Positions 20,722 to 31,527 of a stretch of DNA of 64,000 nucleotides are shown one piece after another (positions within the stretch are counted from its first letter, which is position 1; the number at the start of each line of letters is the position of its first letter). Below the pieces are notes generated by a model. It did not search any database and was not told the origin of the DNA. It worked only from the letters and a program-made list of their open reading frames with translations. The position numbers and the translations under genes were made by a program. The DNA lies in NCBI RefSeq assembly GCF_001043115.1, contig NZ_LFME01000032.1:1-64000 (forward strand), in the 5' to 3' direction. The stretch comes from Xanthomonas sp. NCPPB 1128 (GTDB taxonomy: Bacteria > Pseudomonadota > Gammaproteobacteria > Xanthomonadales > Xanthomonadaceae).

Positions 20722-22851
20722 TCAGAATGTGTACTCGAGGCCGACGGTGACGCTGCGGCCCGGCGCCGGCTGCCGGCCCCAGGGGCTGGTGTCGATGCCG
20801 CGGTACCAATACTTGCGATCGAACAGGTTGTTGACCGCCAGCGACGCGCTGAGCTTGCCGCTGGCGCCTTCGCTGAGCACCTGGCTCAGCTGCGCGTTCC
20901 ACACCCAGTAGGCCGGCAGTTCGCCGACCGAGCCGATCGCGTTCTCCTGCATGGTGTTGGCCGCATCGCTGAAGGCGCGGCTGAAGTAATAGCTGGAAAC
21001 GGCGACGGTGGTATGACCGGATTCGGGCCGGTACGACGCGCCGAGGGTGAGCTGGTTGCGCGAGGTGTAGGGCACGCGCAGGCCGTCGTACACGCCCGAC
21101 TTCTGCCGCGCGTCCAGATAGGCATAGCCGGCGTTGAGGGTCAGCGCGCGCAGTTGCGCCGGGCTCCACTGCAGTTCCACTTCGCCGCCCTGGTGGCGGG
21201 TCTTGCCGAGGTTGCGGTAGGTGCGGGTGGTGTTGTCGAGCTGGATCTGCTGGTCGAAGTCGATCAGGTAGCCGCCGAACTGCACGCGGGTGCGCTCGTT
21301 GGGCTGGTAGCGCGCGCCGGCCTCGTAGTTCCAGGCCAGTTCGGCGTCGAGGTTGTCGCCGAAGATGATCTGGGTGACCTGCGGCGCGCGCAGCGAGCGC
21401 TGCCCGTCGGCGTACAGATACCACGTCGGGCTGGCCTGGAAGCCCAGGGTCAGCCCGGGCAGCACGTCGTCGGTCTTGTTGCGCGTGCGCACGCCGCTGG
21501 CCAGGTTGTAGTAACGCGAATCGACCTGCTCGTAGCGCAGGCCGGGGGTGACGGTGACGCGGCCGTCGGCAAAGGCGATCGCGTTGCTGACGTAGGCGGC
21601 GGCGCCGCGGTCCTTGAAGCGCCAGTCGCGCACCAGGGTGTACAGGCCGTCGCTGAGGCGGGTGTTGCCGACCAAAAAGTCGATGTCCTCGTTGATCGCA
21701 CGCGCGCCCAGCGTCCACTGCTGGCGCACCGCACCGTCGCCCATCGTCCAGCTCAGCCGCGGCTCGCTGCCGTAGACGCGGAAGTCGCGCGGCGCGCTCT
21801 GCCGCAGTTGCGGCGGCAGGTCGGGGCGCCAGGTCTCGCTGGCCGCCGAGCGCATGCCGACGATGAAGTTACGGCTGCTGCGCGCGCTGAAGTTGCTCCA
21901 GTCCAGGCGCAGGTCCTGGAACGGACCCACATCGCCGAAGTCCTGCTGGTAGACCAGCGAGGCGCGGGTGGTGCGGCCGTTGAATTCGTCCAGCGGCCGC
22001 GTCGACTGGCGCGGATCGCGCAGGTAGTCGGCGGTGGACAAGGCGCCAGCCATGTCCATGTCGGCGACGTAGCGCTGCACGCTGGCCTTGAGCAGCTTGT
22101 CCGGCGCCAGCCACCACTCCGCGCGCAGGCGCAGGTTCTTGATGTCGGTGGCGCTGTGCTCGCGCCAGTAGTCGCCCTTGGTCCAGTTCGCGTCCAGTTG
22201 CAGGCCGAACGTGTCGCTGGCGTAGCCGCCGGTGCTGATCGCGGTGTCGCCCAGGTAATGTCCGGCACCGCCGGCGGTGACCTTCTGGCCCAGCGTGGTG
22301 GTCCAGGTGGTGGGGATGTCCGGGCTGATCAGGTTGATCACGCCGCCCACGTTGTTGGGGCCGTACTGCACCGCCGCGCCGCCGCGCACGATGTCGATGC
22401 GGTCGACCTGGTTCAGGCCGACCGGGAACAGCGACAGGCTGGTCTGGCCGTACGGCGCCAGCGCCAGCGGAATGCCGTCCTCCAGCACCTGCACGCGGCC
22501 GCTGCGGCTCTCGTACAGGCCGCGCAGCATGATCTGCGGCAGCGCGCCGGTGCCGGTCTCGTCGAATACCTTGATTCCCGGTACCTTCTGCAGCGCATCG
22601 TCCAGCGAGCGGTTGGCGCCGGTGCGCAGCTGCGTGTTGTCGATCACCTGGCGGCTGCCGGCGTAGTGCTGCACGTCCTCGACGGTGGAGCGGCCGAGCA
22701 GGCTGCCCTGCACCTTCACCGCGTCGAGCTGGCGGATCCGCGCCTGCGCATCGGCATCGGGCGGGGCGTCCTCGGCGCGCGCGCTGGAGGGAGCGAGCAG
22801 GGCGGCGGCGAGGGCGACGGCCAGCAGCGAAGGGGAAAGCGAAGCGATCAA
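20722..22851 (-). CDS. xsuA: TonB-dependent siderophore receptor (XsuA/PvuA-like)
   Basis: Outer-membrane ferric-siderophore receptor, 709 residues. A TTG start at 22851 is supported by GGAG exactly 8 bases upstream and yields a clean signal peptide (SPSLLAVALAAALLAPSSARA). Then come a TonB-box-like LDAVKVQGS, the plug domain (LPQIMLRGLYESRSGRVQVLEDGIPLALAPYG, VDRIDIVRGGAAVQYGPNNVGGVINLI; each quoted in part), and a 22-strand barrel ending in VTVGLEYTF with the terminal Phe needed for barrel assembly. It sits inside the siderophore operon, between the aldolase and ligase genes, so the cognate ligand is presumably the siderophore made here. Confidence 0.88.
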   Translation of the reverse strand: MIASLSPSLLAVALAAALLAPSSARAEDAPPDADAQARIRQLDAVKVQGSLLGRSTVEDVQHYAGSRQVIDNTQLRTGANRSLDDALQKVPGIKVFDETGTGALPQIMLRGLYESRSGRVQVLEDGIPLALAPYGQTSLSLFPVGLNQVDRIDIVRGGAAVQYGPNNVGGVINLISPDIPTTWTTTLGQKVTAGGAGHYLGDTAISTGGYASDTFGLQLDANWTKGDYWREHSATDIKNLRLRAEWWLAPDKLLKASVQRYVADMDMAGALSTADYLRDPRQSTRPLDEFNGRTTRASLVYQQDFGDVGPFQDLRLDWSNFSARSSRNFIVGMRSAASETWRPDLPPQLRQSAPRDFRVYGSEPRLSWTMGDGAVRQQWTLGARAINEDIDFLVGNTRLSDGLYTLVRDWRFKDRGAAAYVSNAIAFADGRVTVTPGLRYEQVDSRYYNLASGVRTRNKTDDVLPGLTLGFQASPTWYLYADGQRSLRAPQVTQIIFGDNLDAELAWNYEAGARYQPNERTRVQFGGYLIDFDQQIQLDNTTRTYRNLGKTRHQGGEVELQWSPAQLRALTLNAGYAYLDARQKSGVYDGLRVPYTSRNQLTLGASYRPESGHTTVAVSSYYFSRAFSDAANTMQENAIGSVGELPAYWVWNAQLSQVLSEGASGKLSASLAVNNLFDRKYWYRGIDTSPWGRQPAPGRSVTVGLEYTF

Positions 22852-22879
22852 GACGATGACTCCAAAGGGACGAAAACGG

Positions 22880-23611
22880 TCAGGGACTGCGCAGGTCGGC
22901 CGCGCGCTGGCGCAGCGCGGCCTGCAGCAGCGCGCGGTCTTCGCCGGCGAACAGCCACTGCAGGTCCGGCTGTGCCAGCCAGTGCGCGCGTTGCGCGGCG
23001 TCGCGCGGATTGGGGCAGAAGGGAATGCCGGCGGCACGGCAGGCCGCATTGATCGCCAGCAATTGGTCCCAGACCTGCGGATGGGTGGGCTGCGGGCCGA
23101 GACCCAGGTCCAGCGCCAGGTCCAGCGCGCCCTCCATCACCAGCGAGACGCCGGGCACCTGCAGGATCTGCGGCAGGGCACGCACGCCGGCGGCGCTCTC
23201 GATCATCGGGATCACCCGCAGGCGCTCGTGGCTGCGGGCGATGTAGTCGGCCAGGCCCACGCTGCCGAAGCCGGTGACCCGGCCGCCGGTGATGCCGCGG
23301 CGGCCGTGCGGCGGGAAGTGCGCGGCGGCGACCGCGCGCTCGGCCTGCTCGGCGCTGTCCAGTCCGGCCAGGACCACGCCGCGGGCGCCGGCGTCGAGCA
23401 CCCGGCCGATCAGCTTGGCATCGACCTCGGGCACGCGCACCCAGGGTTCGCAACCGCCCAGTTCGCAGGCACGGATGGCGTGTTCCAGCTCGGCCGGCGA
23501 GCGCAGCACGTGTTCCATGTCGAGCACCGCGAAGTCGTAGCCGACATGCCCGAACATCTCGCATAGCAGGGCACTGGGCACGGAGTTGAGCAACCCGATC
23601 TTGCAGGCCAT
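22880..23611 (-). CDS. HpcH/HpaI family aldolase at the head of the siderophore operon
   Basis: A 243-residue metal-dependent aldolase / citrate-lyase-like barrel. Landmarks: GYDFAVLDMEHVLRS (catalytic Asp/His region), GARGVVLAGLDSAEQAERAV, RRGITGGRVTGFG, and the metal-binding Glu in IPMIESAAGV. The family motif near the metal Asp is altered (GALDLALDLGLG). It is the first gene of the minus-strand siderophore locus and ends 28 bases before the receptor start. It may supply or recycle an alpha-hydroxy or 2-oxo acid building block, but no step is established. The ATG at 23611 has no obvious ribosome-binding site; a TTG at 23647 is an alternative. Confidence 0.8.
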   Translation of the reverse strand: MACKIGLLNSVPSALLCEMFGHVGYDFAVLDMEHVLRSPAELEHAIRACELGGCEPWVRVPEVDAKLIGRVLDAGARGVVLAGLDSAEQAERAVAAAHFPPHGRRGITGGRVTGFGSVGLADYIARSHERLRVIPMIESAAGVRALPQILQVPGVSLVMEGALDLALDLGLGPQPTHPQVWDQLLAINAACRAAGIPFCPNPRDAAQRAHWLAQPDLQWLFAGEDRALLQAALRQRAADLRSP

Positions 23612-23659
23612 GGGGGAGGGCGAGCGGAACTGGGGAAGGGAGCGCAATCCTGCCGTAAA

Positions 23660-23674
23660 CGAGAATGCTTATCA
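23660..23674 (-). promoter_or_regulatory. Fur box upstream of the siderophore operon
   Basis: On the minus strand the sequence reads TGATAAGCATTCTCG, matching the 7-1-7 Fur consensus TGATAATnATTATCA at 11 of 14 fixed positions. It lies 49-63 bases upstream of the aldolase start codon. This implies iron-repressed transcription of the whole locus. Confidence 0.72.
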
Positions 23675-23765
23675 AGAAGATCCGCCGCAGGCCGTCACGG
23701 CTGCCGTAGACGGTTTCTGTGCGCTACCGCGCTTTTGGCCGACCCACGTCCGAAGAAAGTCCGCC

Positions 23766-23803
23766 TCTGCGAATCTCCAATCCCCAATGTCCAATCCCGG
23801 CCG
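23766..23803. repeat. AATCCCC-type intergenic repeat arm
   Basis: AATCTCCAATCCCCAATG followed by TCCAATCCCGGCCGG: iterated AATCCC units between the siderophore promoter region and the end of the antiporter gene. Same family as the elements around ruvC, ruvA, ruvB and ybgC. Confidence 0.7.
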
Positions 23804-23820
23804 GCAGCCGCCGGCCCCGC

Positions 23821-25500
23821 TCAGCGCGCGGCGGCGCGCATTCCCCGGTACGGTGGTGTCGCCATCACCATTTCCGCCAGCGAGTACGCGAGCTCACGCT
23901 CGGCCATCACCGTGCCGTCGGCGCCGTGGTCGAGCAGGTGCTTGACCTCGGCATCGCTGTGCGCGCGCGCCAGCAGGGTCAGCGCCGGATTCAGCGCACG
24001 CAGCTTGGCCAGGGCTTCGCCGGCTTCCAGCGGCTGCGGGATCGCCAGGATCGCGATCTTGGCCTTCTCCGGATGCGCCTCGGCCAACACGCGATCGGCG
24101 GCGGCGCTGCCGCGGATGCCGGGGATGCCGTCGGCGTGGGCGCGTTCGACATGGTCGCGGTTGTCGTCGATCACCAGCACCGGCACGCCGCGCTCGAGCA
24201 GCACCGCCGCCAGCGCGCTGCCGACCCGGCCGTAGCCGATCACGATGGCGTGGTCGGCCAGGTCCAGTGACGGACCGGGCGGCAGTTCCGGTTCCACCGT
24301 CACCGGGGCCTCCACCGCCTGCCGCGCCTGCCAGCGGTCCAGCCAGGAGAACAGCAGCGGGTTGGCGATGATCGACAGCAGCGCGCCGGCCAGGATCAGG
24401 TCGCGGCCGGTCTCGGGCAGGATCGCCAGGCTCACGCCGAGGCCGGCAAGAATGAAGGAGAACTCGCCGATCTGCGCCAGGCTGGTGGAGATGGTCAGGG
24501 CGATGCCGGTGGGATGACCGAACGCGCGCACGATCACGAACGCGGCCAGCGACTTGCCGACGGTGATGGTCAGGAACGTGGCCAGCACCTGCCAGGGATG
24601 CTCGAGCAGGATGTGCGGATCGAACAGCATGCCGACCGAGACGAAGAACAGCACCGCGAAGGCGTCGCGCAGCGGCAGCGAATCGTTGGCGGCCTTGTGG
24701 CTGAGCTCGGACTCCTTCAGCAACATGCCGGCGAAGAACGCGCCGAGCGCGAACGACACGCCGAACAAGGTGGCCGAGCCGAACGCCACGCCCAGCGCGA
24801 TCGCCAGCACCGACAGAGTGAACAGTTCGCGCGACCCGGTCGCGGCGACCTTCTCCAGCGCCCACGGGATGGCGCGGCGCCCGACCACCAGCATCACCGC
24901 CACGAACGCGGCCATCTTCAACAGGGTGATGCCGAGCGCGCCGAGGATCGAACCGGTGTCGGCGCCCTTGCCGCCAAGCGCGTCGGCCAGCGCCGGCAGC
25001 AGCACCAGCGCCAGCACCATCACCAGGTCCTCCACGATCAGCCAGCCCACCGCGATGCGCCCGCGCAGGGTCTCCAGCAGGCGCCGTTCCTCCATCGCGC
25101 GCAGCAGCACCACCGTACTGGCCACCGACAGCGCCAGGCCGAACACCAGGCCGTGCAGGGTCGGCCAGCCCATGCTCCAGGCCAGCCCCCAGCCGAGCAG
25201 GGTGGCGACCGCGATCTGCGCCAGCGCGCCGGGGATCGCGATCCACTTCACTTCCATCAGGTCTTCGAGCGAGAAGTGCAGCCCGACCCCGAACATCAGC
25301 AGCATCACCCCCAGTTCCGACAACTGGGTGGCCAGCGCCTGGTCGGCGACGAAGCCCGGCGTGAACGGACCCACGCAGATGCCCGCCACCAGGTAGCCGA
25401 CCAGCGGCGAGAGTTTGAGGCGATGGGCGAGCGTGCCGAGGAGGAAGGCGAGCGCGAGCCCGACCGCGATGATGTCGATGAGACTGGTGTCGTGATGCAT
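23821..25500 (-). CDS. ybaL: CPA2 cation:proton antiporter with Rossmann domain (YbaL type)
   Basis: Inner-membrane monovalent cation/proton antiporter of 559 residues. Residues about 1-390 form ~12 membrane helices of the Kef/CPA2 type (LSPLVGYLVAGICVGPFTPGF, GLALSVASTVVLLRAMEER, LIVEDLVMVLALVLLP). Residues about 410-530 form a TrkA-N/RCK nucleotide-binding domain with HAIVIGYGRVGSALA and the acidic VLVIDDN at the end of strand 2. This arrangement and the N-terminus match E. coli YbaL rather than KefB/KefC. K+ efflux is the usual proposed role. An unexplained terminator-like hairpin lies just upstream (25520-25549). Confidence 0.87.
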   Translation of the reverse strand: MHHDTSLIDIIAVGLALAFLLGTLAHRLKLSPLVGYLVAGICVGPFTPGFVADQALATQLSELGVMLLMFGVGLHFSLEDLMEVKWIAIPGALAQIAVATLLGWGLAWSMGWPTLHGLVFGLALSVASTVVLLRAMEERRLLETLRGRIAVGWLIVEDLVMVLALVLLPALADALGGKGADTGSILGALGITLLKMAAFVAVMLVVGRRAIPWALEKVAATGSRELFTLSVLAIALGVAFGSATLFGVSFALGAFFAGMLLKESELSHKAANDSLPLRDAFAVLFFVSVGMLFDPHILLEHPWQVLATFLTITVGKSLAAFVIVRAFGHPTGIALTISTSLAQIGEFSFILAGLGVSLAILPETGRDLILAGALLSIIANPLLFSWLDRWQARQAVEAPVTVEPELPPGPSLDLADHAIVIGYGRVGSALAAVLLERGVPVLVIDDNRDHVERAHADGIPGIRGSAAADRVLAEAHPEKAKIAILAIPQPLEAGEALAKLRALNPALTLLARAHSDAEVKHLLDHGADGTVMAERELAYSLAEMVMATPPYRGMRAAAR

Positions 25501-26009
25501 TCAGGATCGCAGAACAAGGAAGCCCCGAGTGTCGCCGATCGGGGCTTTTGTCGGCAAATCGGTGTGGCGGGGTGGAGCGGCGACAACGACGGCGCACGCT
25601 GGGTACTCGCGTGTCTCGGCCGCTGCGCGGGACGGCGTGATGCGGCAGGAAGGGGCCGGCCAGCGACTTGCATCCAGCCAGTTCAACCTGCGACTGCCTG
25701 ATCAATCAGCTGAGGCTGGCCGGCGGAACTGCATCCGTCACGCATCGGGCCGGTCGGTCCGATCAGGCATCGAGACGGGGTGGCGAGGCGTCCGTCGTTG
25801 CGCAGTCGGCCCCGTCGGCGGACCCGCAGCAGGGTCGTGAAGGGCGCTCCCCGACACCTCGAATGGGATGGAGGTCGCAGCGATCGGGGGGCGCACGCAA
25901 CTCCCTGTCAGGAAAGACATTACACGGCATGATGGACGTTAACTGTCTACTGTTTCGGCCCATTCCCTGGTGTATGTTTGCGCCATTGGTGTCCTGCCAG
26001 GACAGGGGC
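25501..26009. other. 509-bp divergent intergenic region with two structured elements
   Basis: No credible gene. Two structures stand out. First, a terminator-like hairpin at 25520-25549 (AAGCCCCGA, 10-base loop, TCGGGGCTT plus TT on the plus strand). Second, a nested double stem at 25844-25894: an outer 11-pair stem GCGCTCCCCGA with TCGGGGGGCGC including one G-U pair, enclosing ACCTC/GAGGT. From about 25915 the sequence becomes more AT-rich and probably holds the promoter of the MASE1 gene. Confidence 0.5.
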
Positions 26010-27524
26010 ATGGCTAGACTGAAGACTTTCGCGAGCGGAATCCTCCTGAGCGCTTTGTACTGCACGGCCTACCTGGCCGTGTGGCACTGCTCTCTGGATC
26101 AGTGGTTCCTGCCGATCGGACTGCGTACTGCGGCACTGCTGTTTCTCCCCTATCGGCTTTGGCCTTACGTTTTCTTGGGAGATGCGGCGGCGCTGTTGAG
26201 CATGCGCGTGCCGATGATCGAAGAGGGCGGAGCAAATCCGGTATGGGTATACGGCAGCTCGTTCCTGTTGATGCCCGCGTTCTCGTTGCTGCCCTGGGCG
26301 GTCCGGCGCAGCCTTCCTGATTTCCGGGTCGAGCCGAGCTGGCTGCCGCTGATCTGCCTGTGTGCGGCGTTGTGGGCGGTACTCGTCAACAAGGGCGCCA
26401 ACTGGTTATTGGGTGGGCCTGCCGCCTACATCAACCTGGAAAACACGCTGAAGTTCTGGATAGGTTTCTATCTGGGTATCGTCATGTTCGTCTTTCCCGC
26501 GCTGCTGTGGGTCAGGCGAGCAGAGGGGGACGCAGCTGCGCGAAGGACGGTTCTGCACAGCGCAGGCGTCGCCGCACTGTTGATGGGCGTCCTGTTCGGT
26601 GCCGCGATGCAGGTCGAGGGCGTTCTGCGCCAATTCCTCCTGGTTCTCATGATTACGCCTGCCGTCTGGCTGACGTTCAAGCACGCCTGGCGGGGCGCTG
26701 CGATCGGCGTGGTGATGGCCAACTTTGCGGTGGCCATGTCTCTGCCGAAGACCAACTACGCAGGTGCCTACGATGCGGACACCTTGCAGGTGCAGTTGTT
26801 GATCGCATTTGCCGTGACCGCGCTGGCCTCGCTCGGCGCCAGGCTATCTGTCGCCTTCGATCAGGTGCAACGCTTCGGCTTTGCGGAAAGAGAGGCGCTG
26901 CAGGTGGCCCAGGCCAGCTACATGTCGGCCGAGCGTACGCTGCGCAACCGGGTGATCGAGTACACCGATATCCACGTGCACATCAACAAGCTGCGCCGCG
27001 ATATCGCCACGACGCTGAAGCAACACGGACACTATGCCGCGGCGATGGAAATGAACCGCACCGGGGTGATCCAGGCGCAGTTGCTGGACGATTATGTCGC
27101 CGCGCTGTATCCGCTGGATATCGAAACGCATGGTCTGTACGGCGCGCTGAATTCGGTCGCCTTCGCCAACGCCTGCGATACCGAGGTCGAGGCGCGGCTG
27201 CATGGCGATTCGCGGCGGCTGTCGATCGGTCTGCAACTGGCGGCGTACCGCTGCGTGCTCAATGCCATGGAGATCCTGCCCGATGCCGGCCGTCACACGA
27301 TCGCGGCGCGGGTCTGGTCGGCGCGCGGCAAGCGCGGCGTGGTGGTAACGGTGGAGGCCGACGAGGGCATGCCGGGCAGTGGCCGCAGGCAGGTGGGAGC
27401 CGACGAGAGCGACTGGGAACTGGCCAGTCGCTTGAAGGCTCATGACGGCACCTGCCGGCGCCGTCATGAGCGAAAGATCAGTTTCCTGATCTCCGAGCCG
27501 CTGGAAAAGACCGTTACTTCTTGA
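26010..27524 (+). CDS. MASE1-domain sensor protein with degenerate kinase-like C-terminus
   Basis: A 504-residue membrane protein. Residues about 1-290 form 8 or so membrane helices of the MASE1 sensory domain (GLRTAALLFLPYRLWPYVFLGD is diagnostic). Residues about 310-360 are a helical linker with several histidines (YTDIHVHINKLRRDI). Residues about 390-470 resemble the start of a LytS/NarX-type ATPase domain (LQLAAYRCVLNAMEIL), but the N-box asparagine and the glycine-rich G-box are absent. No response regulator adjoins it. The ATG at 26010 follows AGGACAGGGG; ATG 25929 is possible. A ligand-sensing pseudokinase is the best guess. Confidence 0.72.
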   Translation: MARLKTFASGILLSALYCTAYLAVWHCSLDQWFLPIGLRTAALLFLPYRLWPYVFLGDAAALLSMRVPMIEEGGANPVWVYGSSFLLMPAFSLLPWAVRRSLPDFRVEPSWLPLICLCAALWAVLVNKGANWLLGGPAAYINLENTLKFWIGFYLGIVMFVFPALLWVRRAEGDAAARRTVLHSAGVAALLMGVLFGAAMQVEGVLRQFLLVLMITPAVWLTFKHAWRGAAIGVVMANFAVAMSLPKTNYAGAYDADTLQVQLLIAFAVTALASLGARLSVAFDQVQRFGFAEREALQVAQASYMSAERTLRNRVIEYTDIHVHINKLRRDIATTLKQHGHYAAAMEMNRTGVIQAQLLDDYVAALYPLDIETHGLYGALNSVAFANACDTEVEARLHGDSRRLSIGLQLAAYRCVLNAMEILPDAGRHTIAARVWSARGKRGVVVTVEADEGMPGSGRRQVGADESDWELASRLKAHDGTCRRRHERKISFLISEPLEKTVTS

Positions 27525-27945
27525 TGGTCACGGTCCAGACGTCGCCGTTGGCGCTGCTGGCCAGCTGCACGGTGAAGTAACGCGCGTCGTAGACCACGGT
27601 GCCGCGGCTGCTGTCGAAGGTGTCGACGGTGCTCACCCGATCCACGTCCTTGCCCATCGGCGTCACCCAGGCGGTGTCGCCGACTCGGCCGACTGCGCCT
27701 CGCACCTGGCCGGTGCTGTCGTTGATCTGCAGGTAGGTCACGCCGTTGCGCTCGAACTGGTAGATACGTGCCGACGCATTGGTGGACAGATTGGTCGCCG
27801 CTGGCGCGCTTTCACCCAGGCCGCGGATGGCGATCGGTGTGCCGACACCGCCGCCCGGACAGCAGCTTTGTGCATAGGCATTTGTCGCCAACGCAGAGCA
27901 GAGCACGATGCCCGAAAGCGTCGCGAATTTGGAAGTTTTCCACAT
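27514..27945 (-). CDS. Secreted hypothetical protein with CCPGGG motif
   Basis: A 143-residue protein I do not recognise. A signal peptide (KTSKFATLSGIVLCSALA, cut near NAYA) is followed by QSCCPGGGVG. A small beta-rich domain comes next: ARIYQFERNGVTYLQIND, VGDTAWVTP, YDARYFTVQLA, ending in VWTVTIKK. No catalytic motif is evident. The ATG at 27945 is preceded by AAGGA at 8 bases. Its 3' end overlaps the convergent MASE1 gene by 11 bases. A near-perfect CRP/Clp-type site lies about 110 bases upstream of the start. Confidence 0.72.
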   Translation of the reverse strand: MWKTSKFATLSGIVLCSALATNAYAQSCCPGGGVGTPIAIRGLGESAPAATNLSTNASARIYQFERNGVTYLQINDSTGQVRGAVGRVGDTAWVTPMGKDVDRVSTVDTFDSSRGTVVYDARYFTVQLASSANGDVWTVTIKK

Positions 27946-28699
27946 AATCAGATCCTTCCCCATAAGGGATTTTTTGCCTGCCGTTCAGGCGATTCCACAT
28001 TACGCGAATCGCAACAGGCCACTGTTGACAAATAATCAAGCGATTCATACTTGTGATGTGCATCACTTTTGTGCGTGCCGGAAATGAGTTCCGAAAAAAG
28101 TGTGTCGCATCGATTTTGCTCAGGTATGGCCCCAGGTCCCGCAGCATCTTGCGGGCCGATCCGGTATCGCCGGGCGTCGGGCGCAATGCTCATTGCAGTT
28201 TCCATGCCATAGGCGGCCAAGCCTGCGTGGCTTAGCGGCCGAATGTGGCCGGCCGCCTTGCCGCGCACGCATGTGCGGGTTTCGTTTGCTGGGGGCTTGG
28301 ATCGAATGCCGCTGTCTATCGTGTGCGTACCGCATTGCGGGTAAACACGATCGCAGCGCCGCTTCTCGAGCGCGGCATGGCGTTCCTGTGTCGGGCGCCG
28401 CGATCATGGGCTGTGGCGAGATGGCTGCCACGCAGTCACCCGATGCATTCCATCGCGCGACGAACGCTTGACGCAGTGCGTCGCCGCCGCGATCAGGTCG
28501 GGGCGGCGCTGCAGCGGGATGAGAATCGCGACGGCCACAGTGTGATGCATTGCCGAAGGTGTCTGCCGGGCTGGTGCGGAAGCGACGCGCCGAATCCTTT
28601 CCGCCTTTGTGCCGGATGCCAGCCGTCGCGTCTATGCGATCGCGACGTCGCCGGTGGAGAGGACGGCAGCGATGCCGGGACATCGCCGCCGCATGCGCG
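27946..28699. other. 754-bp intergenic region; no credible gene
   Basis: The first ~150 bases are comparatively AT-rich and contain the Clp-like site at 28052-28067, hence probably the promoter of the secreted protein. From about 28120 to 28699 the sequence is GC-rich. Its open frames lack family resemblance and a consistent codon pattern. A small hairpin near 28251-28270 (CGCAC/GTGCG followed by TTTCGTTT) might end a short plus-strand transcript. Confidence 0.45.
28052..28067 (-). promoter_or_regulatory. CRP/Clp-type binding site
   Basis: TGTGA at 28052-28056, six bases, then TCACT at 28063-28067: 9 of 10 matches to TGTGA-N6-TCACA, and a near-palindrome. Xanthomonas Clp, the CRP homologue, recognises this motif. 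The nearest downstream gene is the secreted protein starting at 27945 on the minus strand. Confidence 0.6.
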
Positions 28700-31084
<2,385 letters not shown>

Positions 31085-31168
31085 GGGGGAGGCGGCTCCA
31101 GAAGTGGGGGGCGGCGCCGCTGCATGCGCACTCCCCTGTCCCCTGGCGGATGCGGCGACGCCCTCTAG

Positions 31169-31236
31169 GGATTACCGGTTGATGTCAGTGGAGTCAACGT
31201 TCCGTTAAGCACGCCGTCGCGGTTGCAATTGCAACC
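31169..31236 (-). promoter_or_regulatory. Promoter and perfect 16-bp palindrome upstream of receptor 1
   Basis: GGTTGCAATTGCAACC at 31221-31236 is a perfect palindrome of LacI/GntR operator size. Downstream on the minus strand, TTGACT (31197-31192), a 17-base spacer and TAATCC (31174-31169) form a plausible sigma-70 promoter with a weak -10. The palindrome sits just upstream of the -35, 137-152 bases before the receptor start codon. Confidence 0.55.
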
Positions 31237-31465
31237 ACCGCTGCAGGCGTTGCGGCAGTGCGAATTCCCGGATTTTCCGGCCTCGTAGACAAAATGCCGG
31301 AGAAGCACGCGCACGCGGTGCCCGCGGCCGTGCCCGCGCGCGGCCGCCGTGGCGGTTTCGCAGCGCGATGTGCAGGATGCTGGCTGCGCGACACGGGCAG
31401 AGCACGGTGTCGGGCGCGTCGTGGGGGCACGAGCGCAGCATGCCGCGAGCATGCGTATGGCCTCC

Positions 31466-31527
31466 GTGGGAGCGGCTTCAGCCGCTACGCGCTATCTGTG
31501 AAGCGTCGCGGCTGAAGCCGCTCCTAC
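31466..31527. repeat. REP-like inverted repeat (copy 2)
   Basis: GTGGGAGCGGCTTCAGCCGC in the left arm pairs with GCGGCTGAAGCCGCTCCTAC in the right arm around a short loop. It lies in the 801-bp gap between receptors 1 and 2, which has no credible gene. Confidence 0.85.
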
